Positions 46,594 through 55,029 of a stretch of DNA of 64,000 nt are shown piece by piece. Made by a program: the position numbers and the translations under genes. The notes below the pieces were generated by a model. That model did not search any database and was not told where the DNA came from. It worked only from the letters and a program-made list of their open reading frames with translations. Numbering within the stretch: position 1 is the first letter of the stretch; the number at the start of each line of letters is the position of its first letter. Origin of the DNA: Tolypothrix sp. PCC 7712 (GTDB taxonomy: Bacteria; Cyanobacteriota; Cyanobacteriia; Cyanobacteriales; Nostocaceae); NCBI RefSeq assembly GCF_025860405.1, contig NZ_CP063785.1:992001-1056000 (forward strand). Reading direction: 5' to 3'.

Positions 46594-47316
46594 ATGGGTT
46601 TAATTCGCAGAAATATTCCTCAATTTACACGTCGGCAATTTTTACAAATTTCTGGATTGTCTAGTGCTAGTTTATTACTTGGTGGCTGTGGTACACCTAG
46701 CTTTGAAGATTTGGTGGGTAAATTATCGGAACCACTCAATCAAAAGGTAGAAACTTTCATCTTTAAACCACAAAAACCAGTACCAGAATTTTCGCTAAGT
46801 CAAATTCAACCAGAAGCGTTAATTGTGAATAGCTTTAGGTCTACTCCGATTATTGATGAGGAGAAGTATCGCTTAATTATTGATGGTGAAGTTAATCAAC
46901 CTCTGAGTTTGACTATGGCAGAAATTCACGCTTTGCCGCTCACTTCCATGATTATTCGTCATGTTTGTGTAGAAGGCTGGGCTGCGATCGTGCAGTGGGG
47001 TGGTGTATGTTTAACAGAAATTCTCACACTTGCCCAGCCCAAAGCAAATGTTAAGTATGCTTATTTTAAATCAGCCGATGGCTATTATGAAAGTTGGGAT
47101 ATAGCATCAGTTTTACATCCCCAAACTTTATTAGCTTATCAAAAAAATGGAGAAGCTTTACCGATTGATAATGGCGCGCCTCTGCGTTTAGCTTCGCCAA
47201 TTAAGTTGGGTTACAAACAGAGTAAATGGGTAACTCAAATTACACTAACTAGTTATTTATCACCTTTTAAAGGCTATTGGGAAGACCAAGGCTACGAATG
47301 GTTTGCAGGACTTTAG
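46594..47316 (+). CDS. Sulfite oxidase-fold molybdopterin enzyme (YedY/MsrP-like), Tat-exported
   Basis: 240 residues. The N-terminus has a twin-arginine-like motif, RRQFLQISGL, and a lipobox-like LLLGGCG, so it is exported through Tat and perhaps lipid-anchored. The molybdopterin domain contains the molybdenum-ligand cysteine in RHVCVEGWAAIVQWGG, then YESWDIASVLHPQTLLAY and APLRLASPIKLGYKQSKWV. MsrP-type enzymes reduce oxidised methionine in envelope proteins, while others act on sulfite; the substrate cannot be told. It pairs with the cytochrome b gene just upstream. Confidence 0.85.
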   Translation: MGLIRRNIPQFTRRQFLQISGLSSASLLLGGCGTPSFEDLVGKLSEPLNQKVETFIFKPQKPVPEFSLSQIQPEALIVNSFRSTPIIDEEKYRLIIDGEVNQPLSLTMAEIHALPLTSMIIRHVCVEGWAAIVQWGGVCLTEILTLAQPKANVKYAYFKSADGYYESWDIASVLHPQTLLAYQKNGEALPIDNGAPLRLASPIKLGYKQSKWVTQITLTSYLSPFKGYWEDQGYEWFAGL

Positions 47317-47379
47317 TAGCAATTACTATTAGTTTTTAACTTTTAACTTTTGACATTTGACTTTGGACTCATAATAACC

Positions 47380-48813
47380 ATGAATTTTTTTGATAAGCTG
47401 CAAAATAATATTACCCATAACCAAAGTCTACTATTTGTAGGACTTGACCCCAATCCAGAAATGATGCCCAAGCGCTATGTAGATGAAGATATGATAGCGG
47501 GATTGTGGAATTGGTTGCAATTTATTATTGCTGAAACTGCTGATTTTGTCTGTGCTTATAAACCAACATTCGGCTTTTATGAGGCTTTGGGAATTCCTGG
47601 TTTAGAACTGTTGCATCAAACTTTAAAAGCGATTCCCCAGCATATACCAATTATTTTAGATGCCAAGCACAGTGATTTAAACACTAGTACTATTTTTGCC
47701 CGCACGGTTTTTACAGAATGGCAGGTAGATGCTATTACTCTTAGCCCCTATACTGGGCAAGATCATGTAGCACCGTTTTTAGTTTATCCTGATAAAGCAG
47801 TCTTTATTTTATCTTGTACATCTAACCCCGGAGCTGAAAGTTTACAGCAATATCCTACTAACGAATCACCGCTATATTTACAGGTAGTAAAAGAATCAAG
47901 AAATTGGGGTACACCAGAACAATTAGGTTTAGAGGTGGGAACTACCAATCCTGAAGTTTTGGCATTGATTAGAGCCGTAGCCCCTGAAAGAATAATTATG
48001 GCTCGTAGTATCTGGGCCCAAGAGAATAATCTGAATGAAATTTTAGCTTCAGGTTTGAATGATCACGGTGATGGCTTGTTGATTCCTGTACCTCAAGATA
48101 TGTTAAGTAGCCCACAGTTAGCTCAGGAAATTGCATCTTTAGGAGCAGAAATTAACTTAGCCAAAAATCACATTATTCAAGAGAATTCAAGCTGCTCTGT
48201 GTGGCTACCTGATGTGTGTTCTTTTAACCAACATCCACAGCAAGATTTAATTTTACAACTGTATGATATTGGTTGCATTATGTTTGGTAGTTTCGTACAA
48301 GCATCAGGAGCAACATTTCCTTATTATATTGATCTACGGAAAATAATTTCCAATCCGCAAGTTTTTAATCTAGTACTGACTGCTTATGCAGAAATTTTAC
48401 AAAACCTGAATTTTGATAGGATAGCAGGTATTCCCTACGGTTCTTTACCAACAGCAACAGGGTTAGCTTTACGTCTGAATTATCCGATGATTTTTCCACG
48501 CAAAGAAGTAAAAGCACATGGAACTCGTAAGGTAATTGAAGGTAACTTCCATCCTGGTGAAACTGTTGTGGTTGTGGATGATATTCTCATTAGCGGTAAA
48601 AGTGCGATGGAAGGAGCAGAAAAATTACAATCTGCGGGATTAAAAGTTAATGATATCGTGGTATTTATCGACCATGAAGCAGGAGTTAAAAATAGGTTAA
48701 AAGCAAATGGTTACAACAGTTATGCAGTTTTAACCATTTCGGAAATTACAGAAACTCTGTATCAAACTGGACGTATTACTGAAGAGCAATTTTTGGCTTT
48801 TAAAGAAAGCTAG
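47380..48813 (+). CDS. pyrF-pyrE: Bifunctional OMP decarboxylase / orotate phosphoribosyltransferase
   Basis: 477 residues joining the last two steps of UMP synthesis. The N-terminal half is OMP decarboxylase: FVGLDPNPEMMP and the catalytic ILDAKHSDLNTS motif with its Asp-Lys-Asp set. The C-terminal half (from about 275) is orotate phosphoribosyltransferase, with the PRPP-binding loop VVVVDDILISGKSAMEGAE and the GIPYGSLPTATGLAL segment. The domain order, decarboxylase first, is the reverse of animal UMP synthase and is known from cyanobacteria and kinetoplastids. The ATG at 47380 is chosen over a TTG at 47350. Confidence 0.92.
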   Translation: MNFFDKLQNNITHNQSLLFVGLDPNPEMMPKRYVDEDMIAGLWNWLQFIIAETADFVCAYKPTFGFYEALGIPGLELLHQTLKAIPQHIPIILDAKHSDLNTSTIFARTVFTEWQVDAITLSPYTGQDHVAPFLVYPDKAVFILSCTSNPGAESLQQYPTNESPLYLQVVKESRNWGTPEQLGLEVGTTNPEVLALIRAVAPERIIMARSIWAQENNLNEILASGLNDHGDGLLIPVPQDMLSSPQLAQEIASLGAEINLAKNHIIQENSSCSVWLPDVCSFNQHPQQDLILQLYDIGCIMFGSFVQASGATFPYYIDLRKIISNPQVFNLVLTAYAEILQNLNFDRIAGIPYGSLPTATGLALRLNYPMIFPRKEVKAHGTRKVIEGNFHPGETVVVVDDILISGKSAMEGAEKLQSAGLKVNDIVVFIDHEAGVKNRLKANGYNSYAVLTISEITETLYQTGRITEEQFLAFKES

Positions 48814-48945
48814 TGCAGCTAATAAAAAGTCAAAAGTAAAAAAATATTTTTATCGGCTCATCAACATTGAGGACTGACATACGATCGCAGTTGTAAATTA
48901 ACTTTCTCTTTGCTAATCAACATCAGAGTTTTGTAACTAAATATT

Positions 48946-50043
48946 ATGAATTTCTCACTCAATCAACTAATTAAAGTATTAATTTTAACGCTACTATTTC
49001 CTTTAGTGTTTCTTAATGGTTGGCTATTATTTAAATTTTTTCAATATTTTCAACCAATAGTCACGATTTTTGTCTTGGCAAGTTTGTTTGCTTTTATTTT
49101 AAACTATCCAGTTACACAACTACAAAAACGCGGGTTTAAACGTAATTATGCAGTAGCACTAGTTTTTATCTCAGCCTTATTAATTTTAATTGGTTTAGGC
49201 ATTACTTTATTTCCCCTAGCTTTGGAACAATTTAATGAAATGGCTAAACTTTTGCCTCAATGGATTGATGCTAATGAGGCAAAAATTCAAGCTTTCAATC
49301 ATTCTCTGAGTAATCAAAGGTTAAAAGTTAATTTGGGTCAAATACTCACTCAGATAACTAATCACTTACCTGATGAATTAGAATCTATATTTAATAATTT
49401 TCTGATTATTATCAAAGATACTATTGATAGTGTTTCTGAAATAATAGTGACAGTTGTTTTGACTTTTTATCTATTAATAGATGGGAAGAGAATTTGGGAA
49501 GGTATTTTTCACAAAATACCCAGTGAGTCTGCTCAAAAAGTGAGAGAATCTCTGCAACAAAATTTTCAAAATTATTTAATTGGTCAAGTAAGTTTAGCTC
49601 TATTGATGGGTGTAGCTGAAACACTATTATTTTTAGCTTTTCAAATTCAGTTTGCTTTACTATTTGGGTTAGGGGTGGGAATTTTAAGTTTAATTCCTTT
49701 TGGTGATGTCGTCAGCTTAATAGTAATTATTTTAATAATAGCGTCCCATGATATTTGGCTAGCTGTGAAGATTTTTGCAGTCGCTATTATTATAGACCAG
49801 GTAATCGACCAAGCGATCGCACCCCGTCTGTTGGGGCGGTTTACAGGACTTAGACCAGTATGGGTAATAGTTTCTTTATTAGTAGGAACTTATATTGGCG
49901 GCTTGTTGGGTTTACTAATTGCAGTACCTGTAGCTGGTTTTATCAAAGATGCAGCCGATGGTTTTATATCTCTCTCTGATGATGCCAAAAACACTATTGA
50001 ATCCCCAAGCCTCCCAGAAATCTTAACAGAAGAATCCACTTAA
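48946..50043 (+). CDS. AI-2E family transporter-like membrane protein
   Basis: 365 residues with about seven or eight membrane spans. Hallmarks of the family (PF01594) are the paired N-terminal spans (LILTLLFPLVFLNGWLLF, VTIFVLASLFAFILNYPV), a central soluble loop of about 80 residues, and the C-terminal DQAIAPRLLGRFTGLRPVWVIVSLLVGTYIGGLLGLLIAVPVAG block. Despite the name, members transport varied solutes or ions, so the substrate is unknown. Single gene. Confidence 0.85.
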   Translation: MNFSLNQLIKVLILTLLFPLVFLNGWLLFKFFQYFQPIVTIFVLASLFAFILNYPVTQLQKRGFKRNYAVALVFISALLILIGLGITLFPLALEQFNEMAKLLPQWIDANEAKIQAFNHSLSNQRLKVNLGQILTQITNHLPDELESIFNNFLIIIKDTIDSVSEIIVTVVLTFYLLIDGKRIWEGIFHKIPSESAQKVRESLQQNFQNYLIGQVSLALLMGVAETLLFLAFQIQFALLFGLGVGILSLIPFGDVVSLIVIILIIASHDIWLAVKIFAVAIIIDQVIDQAIAPRLLGRFTGLRPVWVIVSLLVGTYIGGLLGLLIAVPVAGFIKDAADGFISLSDDAKNTIESPSLPEILTEEST

Positions 50044-50091
50044 ATTGCCAATAGGGTAACTAGCTAAATAAATGACTTTTGAATTTTGTAC

Positions 50092-50109
50092 AGACGCGAT
50101 TAATCGCGT
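50092..50109. repeat. Palindrome, second dispersed copy
   Basis: AGACGCGATTAATCGCGT, a reversed near-copy of 15921-15944; flanking TTTTGTA and CTCCGAC are shared too. It lies between convergent genes, so it could also stop transcription. Confidence 0.65.
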
Positions 50110-50136
50110 TTCTCCGACTCTCGATTAATTCCATAC

Positions 50137-50826
50137 TCAATTATCTTTCCTAGCAATCTTCAACATCATATTGCCACCTAGCTGTAATTCATAATCAACT
50201 TTTGCAATCTCTACACTGTAACCTGCTGATGTGTAATGCTTTACTATCTCATCTAAATATGCAGAAGGTTTTGACATTAAAGTCAGTAAAGGAAATATTC
50301 TGATTTCTTGAGCAATTCGGAGCATTTCTGCAACCGAATTGAGATGGAAATCATAATCAAAGTGGTCAGAATATAAAAATAAAAAATGTGAACAAAGAGC
50401 TAAATCAAATTGTTGATTTTGATAGTTTAAGCTTGGCAATTCACCAATTATATATCTGCAATTATGCTTGCCCAACTCATAGTCAGCAATAAATTTTTCC
50501 ATAACTTTTACCCGATGATCACGCAAATTATCAGGCGATTTATGATGGCTCCACACCCAATTATTAGGCGTAGCTTTCACTTGGTCAATAATAGAATCAA
50601 CTACTTGATTAAATCTAGCTAATATCTCTTTAGCAGAAAATTGATATAGAGGATCGACCGAAATCACGCTGTTACCTAAAAGAGTCATTTCCGCATTAAA
50701 ACTTGCTGGCCCATCCCCAATACCAATAATTTTTTTATTTAAATCTGCATTCGTTAAATTAAACATTTTTACATATTCATCCATTGACCTCCCAAAAGGA
50801 ACAACTTTATCTAAAACCATCGCCAT
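50137..50826 (-). CDS. Class I SAM methyltransferase-like protein
   Basis: 229 residues. A glycine-rich SAM-binding motif is at the N-terminus of the fold (IIGIGDGPASFNAEM, about 34-48), followed by VISVDPLY with the acidic residue after strand 2. LPSLNYQNQQFDLALCSHFLFL is the post-strand-4 region typical of these enzymes, and LRIAQEIRIFPLL matches strand 5. The acceptor is unknown. The diguanylate cyclase gene lies 64 bp upstream on the same strand. Confidence 0.78.
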   Translation of the reverse strand: MAMVLDKVVPFGRSMDEYVKMFNLTNADLNKKIIGIGDGPASFNAEMTLLGNSVISVDPLYQFSAKEILARFNQVVDSIIDQVKATPNNWVWSHHKSPDNLRDHRVKVMEKFIADYELGKHNCRYIIGELPSLNYQNQQFDLALCSHFLFLYSDHFDYDFHLNSVAEMLRIAQEIRIFPLLTLMSKPSAYLDEIVKHYTSAGYSVEIAKVDYELQLGGNMMLKIARKDN

Positions 50827-50890
50827 AAAATTATCCTCATAAGTAGAACCTCATGAAGATAATATAATATTTCTATTTAAATTTTGGATT

Positions 50891-53551
50891 TTACTGAGCT
50901 TCAGTATACTTATTTTTCTCTTTTATAAGTATTTCTGTGGCTTTATCGGCAGCAACCGGACGGTAGAAAAGATAACCTTGTACATCTTCACAATTGATAG
51001 ATTTCAAGAATTCTAATTCTTCAGCTTTTTCTACGCCTTCAGCTGTCAACCTTAATCCTAAATTCTGCCCTAATACCACTATTGCTTTGATAATATGAGC
51101 TACCTTATCATCTCTGGTTAACTCTTGGATAAAAGACTTATCAATTTTTAAATGATGTAAGGGTAAAAGTTGTAGGCGAGAAAGGGAAGAATGACCTGTA
51201 CCAAAATCGTCGATGGAGAGGTAGACACCCATCTCTTGGAGAGCATCCAACACATTTCGCGTAAACTCTAAATCTTCAATTGCAATTGATTCTGTAATTT
51301 CTAACTCTAAAAATTTGGGTTGTAGACCTGTCTCTTTTAAGATATTATTTAAAATTTCCACTAGATTAGGTTGACGAAACTGTTTAAGAGAGAGATTAAC
51401 AGCAACTGTCAAAGGAGTAAATCCAGCATCTTGCCAAGCTTTATTTTGCTTACAAGCTGTCCTGAGTACCCATTCGCCAATGGGGACAATTAATCCGCTT
51501 TCTTCCGCCAGGGGAATAAACACGCTAGGCGCTACTAGTCCCATTTCTGGATGTTGCCAGCGTAAAAGAGCTTCCATGCCAGAAATTTTTCCGGTGATAA
51601 TATTAACTCGAGGCTGATAATACACCATAAATTCATCCCGCTCTAGAGCAAAACGCAAACTCTTCTCTAAAGTTAGGAGTTCGGGTGTTTTGATAGATAG
51701 AGCTGTGGTGTAAAATTGGTAGTTATTTCTACCTGCATCTTTTGCGTAATACAAAGCGGCATCCGCGTGCTGTATGAGGGTTTCCGCATCAGGACTATCT
51801 TCATTCAGCAGAGCAATCCCCAGACTCGCACTCACATAAAGTTCGTGTCCCTCAATTTCAAAGCAATTTTCTAAGGCTTGTAGAATTCTTTGAGATACTT
51901 GTGTGACTTCGTCAAGATGATTAATTTGAGGTAGTAAAATCGTGAATTCATCTCCCCCCCAACGGGCAATGGTATCCCCTGCTCTTAGACAATCTCTCAA
52001 GCGTTGAGCCACAGATTTTAACAGAGTATCCCCTAATGTATGACCCAAAGTATCATTGATTACCTTGAAACGGTCTAGATCGAGGAACATGACAGCTAGA
52101 CTGTCATAAGTGCGAGTTGCGTTAGGTAAAGCTTTATCGAGTAATTCGTTAAACAGCAGGCGGTTGGGTAATCCTGTCAGTAAATCATGTAGCGCTTGGA
52201 AGCGAATCTTTTCTTCGACTTGCTGACGTTGCCAAGCGGCATTAATACTAGCTGCCATAGTTAACAGCGTGGATTCTTCATGCCTTGACCAGCGACGCTC
52301 TTTTGAACAGTCTGCCAAGCCTACATAACCCCACAACTTTTCCTCCAGACGCAGAGGTACTAGGAAGATAGATTGAATACCATCGCGAGCCAAAATTTGT
52401 TGTTCATCAATGGGAAATTCTTGAGTCAGTCCCATAATCGACTCGCCACGTGAGAGTGTGCTGTACCAACTGGCCAATTCAGAAGATTGATAAGAGAGAT
52501 TCTGCCAATGTTCTAATGATGGTTCTATGTTTGAGCCCGTCCATTCAAACTTGAGGCTGAATGCTAATTCCCCTGTAATTGGGTGGATATGATTTCTAAA
52601 GAAATAAGCACGGTCTACTTGAGCAGCTTCACCCATCATAGTTAGAGCTTTCTCAATCCCGTTCTGATAGTTCATTTCCACCAGCAAATAATTGGCCGAT
52701 TCGGCAACTGCTTGTAGTAGCCTGTCTCGCTGACGCAATTCGGCTGCGGCTTGTTTTTGCTCGGTAATATCCCTAACTATAAAAGTTCTAATTAAATCAC
52801 TTTCTGCCAGATAATGAATAGATTGTTCAAAAATTTCTGTGCCAACTTCTACCTCGCGCACAAAAGAATTTTCAGAATTGGCATCTCGATTCTTAATTGT
52901 ATTGAGCAATCCTGATAATACTGGATGTTTTTCCCCAAATTCCCGCAGGTTAGGAAACTTGACAGATGCAGCCGGATTTAAATAAATGACATTTCCCTCT
53001 ATATCCATTTCAATAATGGGATTAGGAATGAGTTCGGGAAAAGATGCTAGGCGTGCAAGTACAGTTTCGCTAGCTCCCTCAAAAGTAGAATCTGGCGAAA
53101 TTAAAGTTTCAAAAGGATTAACTGGATTGGCTTGTTCGGATAAAAAGCTAGATATATCTTCTACTGTAATCGATTCCGAAAATGCTTTTTCGGAAATATT
53201 AGAAATAGCATAATATTTGGCATGAACTTGGTTATTACCAAATGCAATTACATCTCCATTTTGCAGATTATGCGAGAAGCATTTGTTGCCATTGACAAAT
53301 ACGCCATTAGTACTTTTTTTACCTTTAAAATCACCATCAATAATCCGAAACCCATATTGATCGGTTTCGGGAATCGTTACTCTTAATAAAATGGCGTGTT
53401 GCCTGGATACGGAGCGCGAACGTAGGACAATAGCGTTTCTCGAATCTCGTCCTAGCGAATAAGTAGCATCTTGAAGAGGGATGGTGCGTTGCCCTTGTAA
53501 GTCTTTGACAACCAAAAGGTGACGTATTTTTTCCCGTTCATGTTCTGGCAT
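50891..53551 (-). CDS. FHA-PAS-GAF-GGDEF-EAL cyclic-di-GMP enzyme
   Basis: 886 residues. The FHA domain (about 20-110: YSLGRDSRNAIVLRSRSVSRQH) binds phosphothreonine. Next come PAS (about 165-265), GAF (about 275-430), GGDEF (active site WGGDEF near 530, with an inhibitory RxxD site, RAGD, five residues upstream) and EAL (EALLRW near 658, and DDFGTGHSSL). Both catalytic motifs look intact, so it may make and break c-di-GMP. The FHA domain suggests control by the Ser/Thr kinases that are abundant in this genome. Confidence 0.92.
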   Translation of the reverse strand: MPEHEREKIRHLLVVKDLQGQRTIPLQDATYSLGRDSRNAIVLRSRSVSRQHAILLRVTIPETDQYGFRIIDGDFKGKKSTNGVFVNGNKCFSHNLQNGDVIAFGNNQVHAKYYAISNISEKAFSESITVEDISSFLSEQANPVNPFETLISPDSTFEGASETVLARLASFPELIPNPIIEMDIEGNVIYLNPAASVKFPNLREFGEKHPVLSGLLNTIKNRDANSENSFVREVEVGTEIFEQSIHYLAESDLIRTFIVRDITEQKQAAAELRQRDRLLQAVAESANYLLVEMNYQNGIEKALTMMGEAAQVDRAYFFRNHIHPITGELAFSLKFEWTGSNIEPSLEHWQNLSYQSSELASWYSTLSRGESIMGLTQEFPIDEQQILARDGIQSIFLVPLRLEEKLWGYVGLADCSKERRWSRHEESTLLTMAASINAAWQRQQVEEKIRFQALHDLLTGLPNRLLFNELLDKALPNATRTYDSLAVMFLDLDRFKVINDTLGHTLGDTLLKSVAQRLRDCLRAGDTIARWGGDEFTILLPQINHLDEVTQVSQRILQALENCFEIEGHELYVSASLGIALLNEDSPDAETLIQHADAALYYAKDAGRNNYQFYTTALSIKTPELLTLEKSLRFALERDEFMVYYQPRVNIITGKISGMEALLRWQHPEMGLVAPSVFIPLAEESGLIVPIGEWVLRTACKQNKAWQDAGFTPLTVAVNLSLKQFRQPNLVEILNNILKETGLQPKFLELEITESIAIEDLEFTRNVLDALQEMGVYLSIDDFGTGHSSLSRLQLLPLHHLKIDKSFIQELTRDDKVAHIIKAIVVLGQNLGLRLTAEGVEKAEELEFLKSINCEDVQGYLFYRPVAADKATEILIKEKNKYTEAQ

Positions 53552-54258
53552 GTCTTTTCCTCACATTGTCATATCTTCGGTCTTTTTTGGCAAAATAAAA
53601 CTTCAATAAGTCCTAACTTTGAGCTTCTATTTACTACATAGAGCTACTCAATAACTACGAGCGGTATTTATAAAAGGATAGACTGGAATTAATTTGTAAT
53701 TTAGCTATTGAATGCAATATTTCCAATTATTTAGTACCAGTATTTCCCTAAGAATTTTAAAATTAGTCTCAAATCACTAGAAGATGAAAAAAATTCGTCT
53801 TACAGCCCAATTTATCGACTTTTTTATGTATTCACTCTCAGAATAAATTCAAATACCTCGGATTATGTATGGTATATTTGCGGATTTTTGTTTAAATTAG
53901 GTAAGAAGCAAACAACCAAAAAGTTATAGTCAAAGGGTGGTTGCCTTGAAAAATTGATAATGTTCACAGTATAATTGCTGAATATAAGGAATAATATTAT
54001 CACAGAGCATTTGATTTAGCTTACTGAGAAATACGATAATCTGGGTTTAGGTATTAAAAGCATGGGGAGAGAATGGCGAATCAGAAAAAATTCGCATCCT
54101 TCCTAATGCACAAATTTCATTCTGAGCGATCGCATGAGGCTACTGCAAAAGACACAGAAGCGCTTGCTTCATTGAGTAATTATACTTAACTCTAATGTAG
54201 GAAGTATTTTTTTTAGCGATCGTGCGACTCTAGACAAAGACTCATCTAGGACAAACTT
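53552..54258. other. Non-coding stretch
   Basis: The divergent upstream regions of the c-di-GMP gene and the 125-residue protein gene. AT-rich; HIP1 fragments near 54127 and 54217. No convincing gene, hairpin or repeat array. Confidence 0.5.
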
Positions 54259-54636
54259 ATGGCTAAAAAATCTAAAGACAGCCTAGAGCAATCCTCGGAT
54301 ATCAGAGTAGCTGCTACCTCCAAAATCTGGGGACTGACAGTAGGAATCCTCGCAATTTGCATTCCGCTTTCAGCTGTGACCAGAAGTGGTGCAATTCTAC
54401 CTTTAGCGGCTATTGGTGGTGCAGCAGCTGGTACGGTAGCAATATGGCGTTCTGATGATAAAAAATCCAAAAATGGTTATCTGCAACAGCAGCAGATAGA
54501 GCTTTTAGAAGCAAGAATAGCAACTTTAGAAACTATTGTGAGCCACAATGATTTTGATTTGCATATGAAAATTCAAAATTTAGAGGCGAACAACAGTATT
54601 AAAAATGCCCTACCACAAAATCAATCGGAAAATTAG
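54259..54636 (+). CDS. Small membrane protein with C-terminal coiled coil
   Basis: 125 residues. Two hydrophobic stretches (GLTVGILAICIPLSAV and ILPLAAIGGAAAGTVAIW, about 28-66) are followed by a coiled-coil (QQQIELLEARIATLETIVSHNDFDLHMKIQNLE). The function is unknown; the arrangement suits a membrane-bound oligomer or adaptor. Confidence 0.6.
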   Translation: MAKKSKDSLEQSSDIRVAATSKIWGLTVGILAICIPLSAVTRSGAILPLAAIGGAAAGTVAIWRSDDKKSKNGYLQQQQIELLEARIATLETIVSHNDFDLHMKIQNLEANNSIKNALPQNQSEN

Positions 54637-55029
54637 CCAATATTGATAATTTATACTCTCTTAGGTATTTTCAGAGTCAGTAAATTACAACTTCTTGACA
54701 TGGCTATTTTATAATCTAACATTGCTGCTACTCTTTGTGTCCGCTGCCAATCACACCATTTTTTCCTTTAAGAACTGTTTCCATCGAAACAGTATGTTAT
54801 TCTCCATTGTAGTTAGAATAATTTGACATCAGTTAACTCTCTATACCTCAGCCATATCAGTTAATGATATGTTTGGGTACTATTTAGGTGCATCATGACC
54901 GTGAACTCATGCTGATGCTTGTGTTCTATGAAACCGATATAATTACTGAATTTTAATCAATAGAGATTATAAACTTGAGTAATTAGATTGGTATAGCTTA
55001 CCGTAGGTATGCAGTAATGTGCCGCTCTC
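54637..55029. other. Non-coding stretch
   Basis: It contains a perfect 8-bp hairpin, ACTGTTTC/GAAACAGT (54774-54793), without a T-run. The rest is AT-rich leader for the WD40 gene. No gene was seen. Confidence 0.45.
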
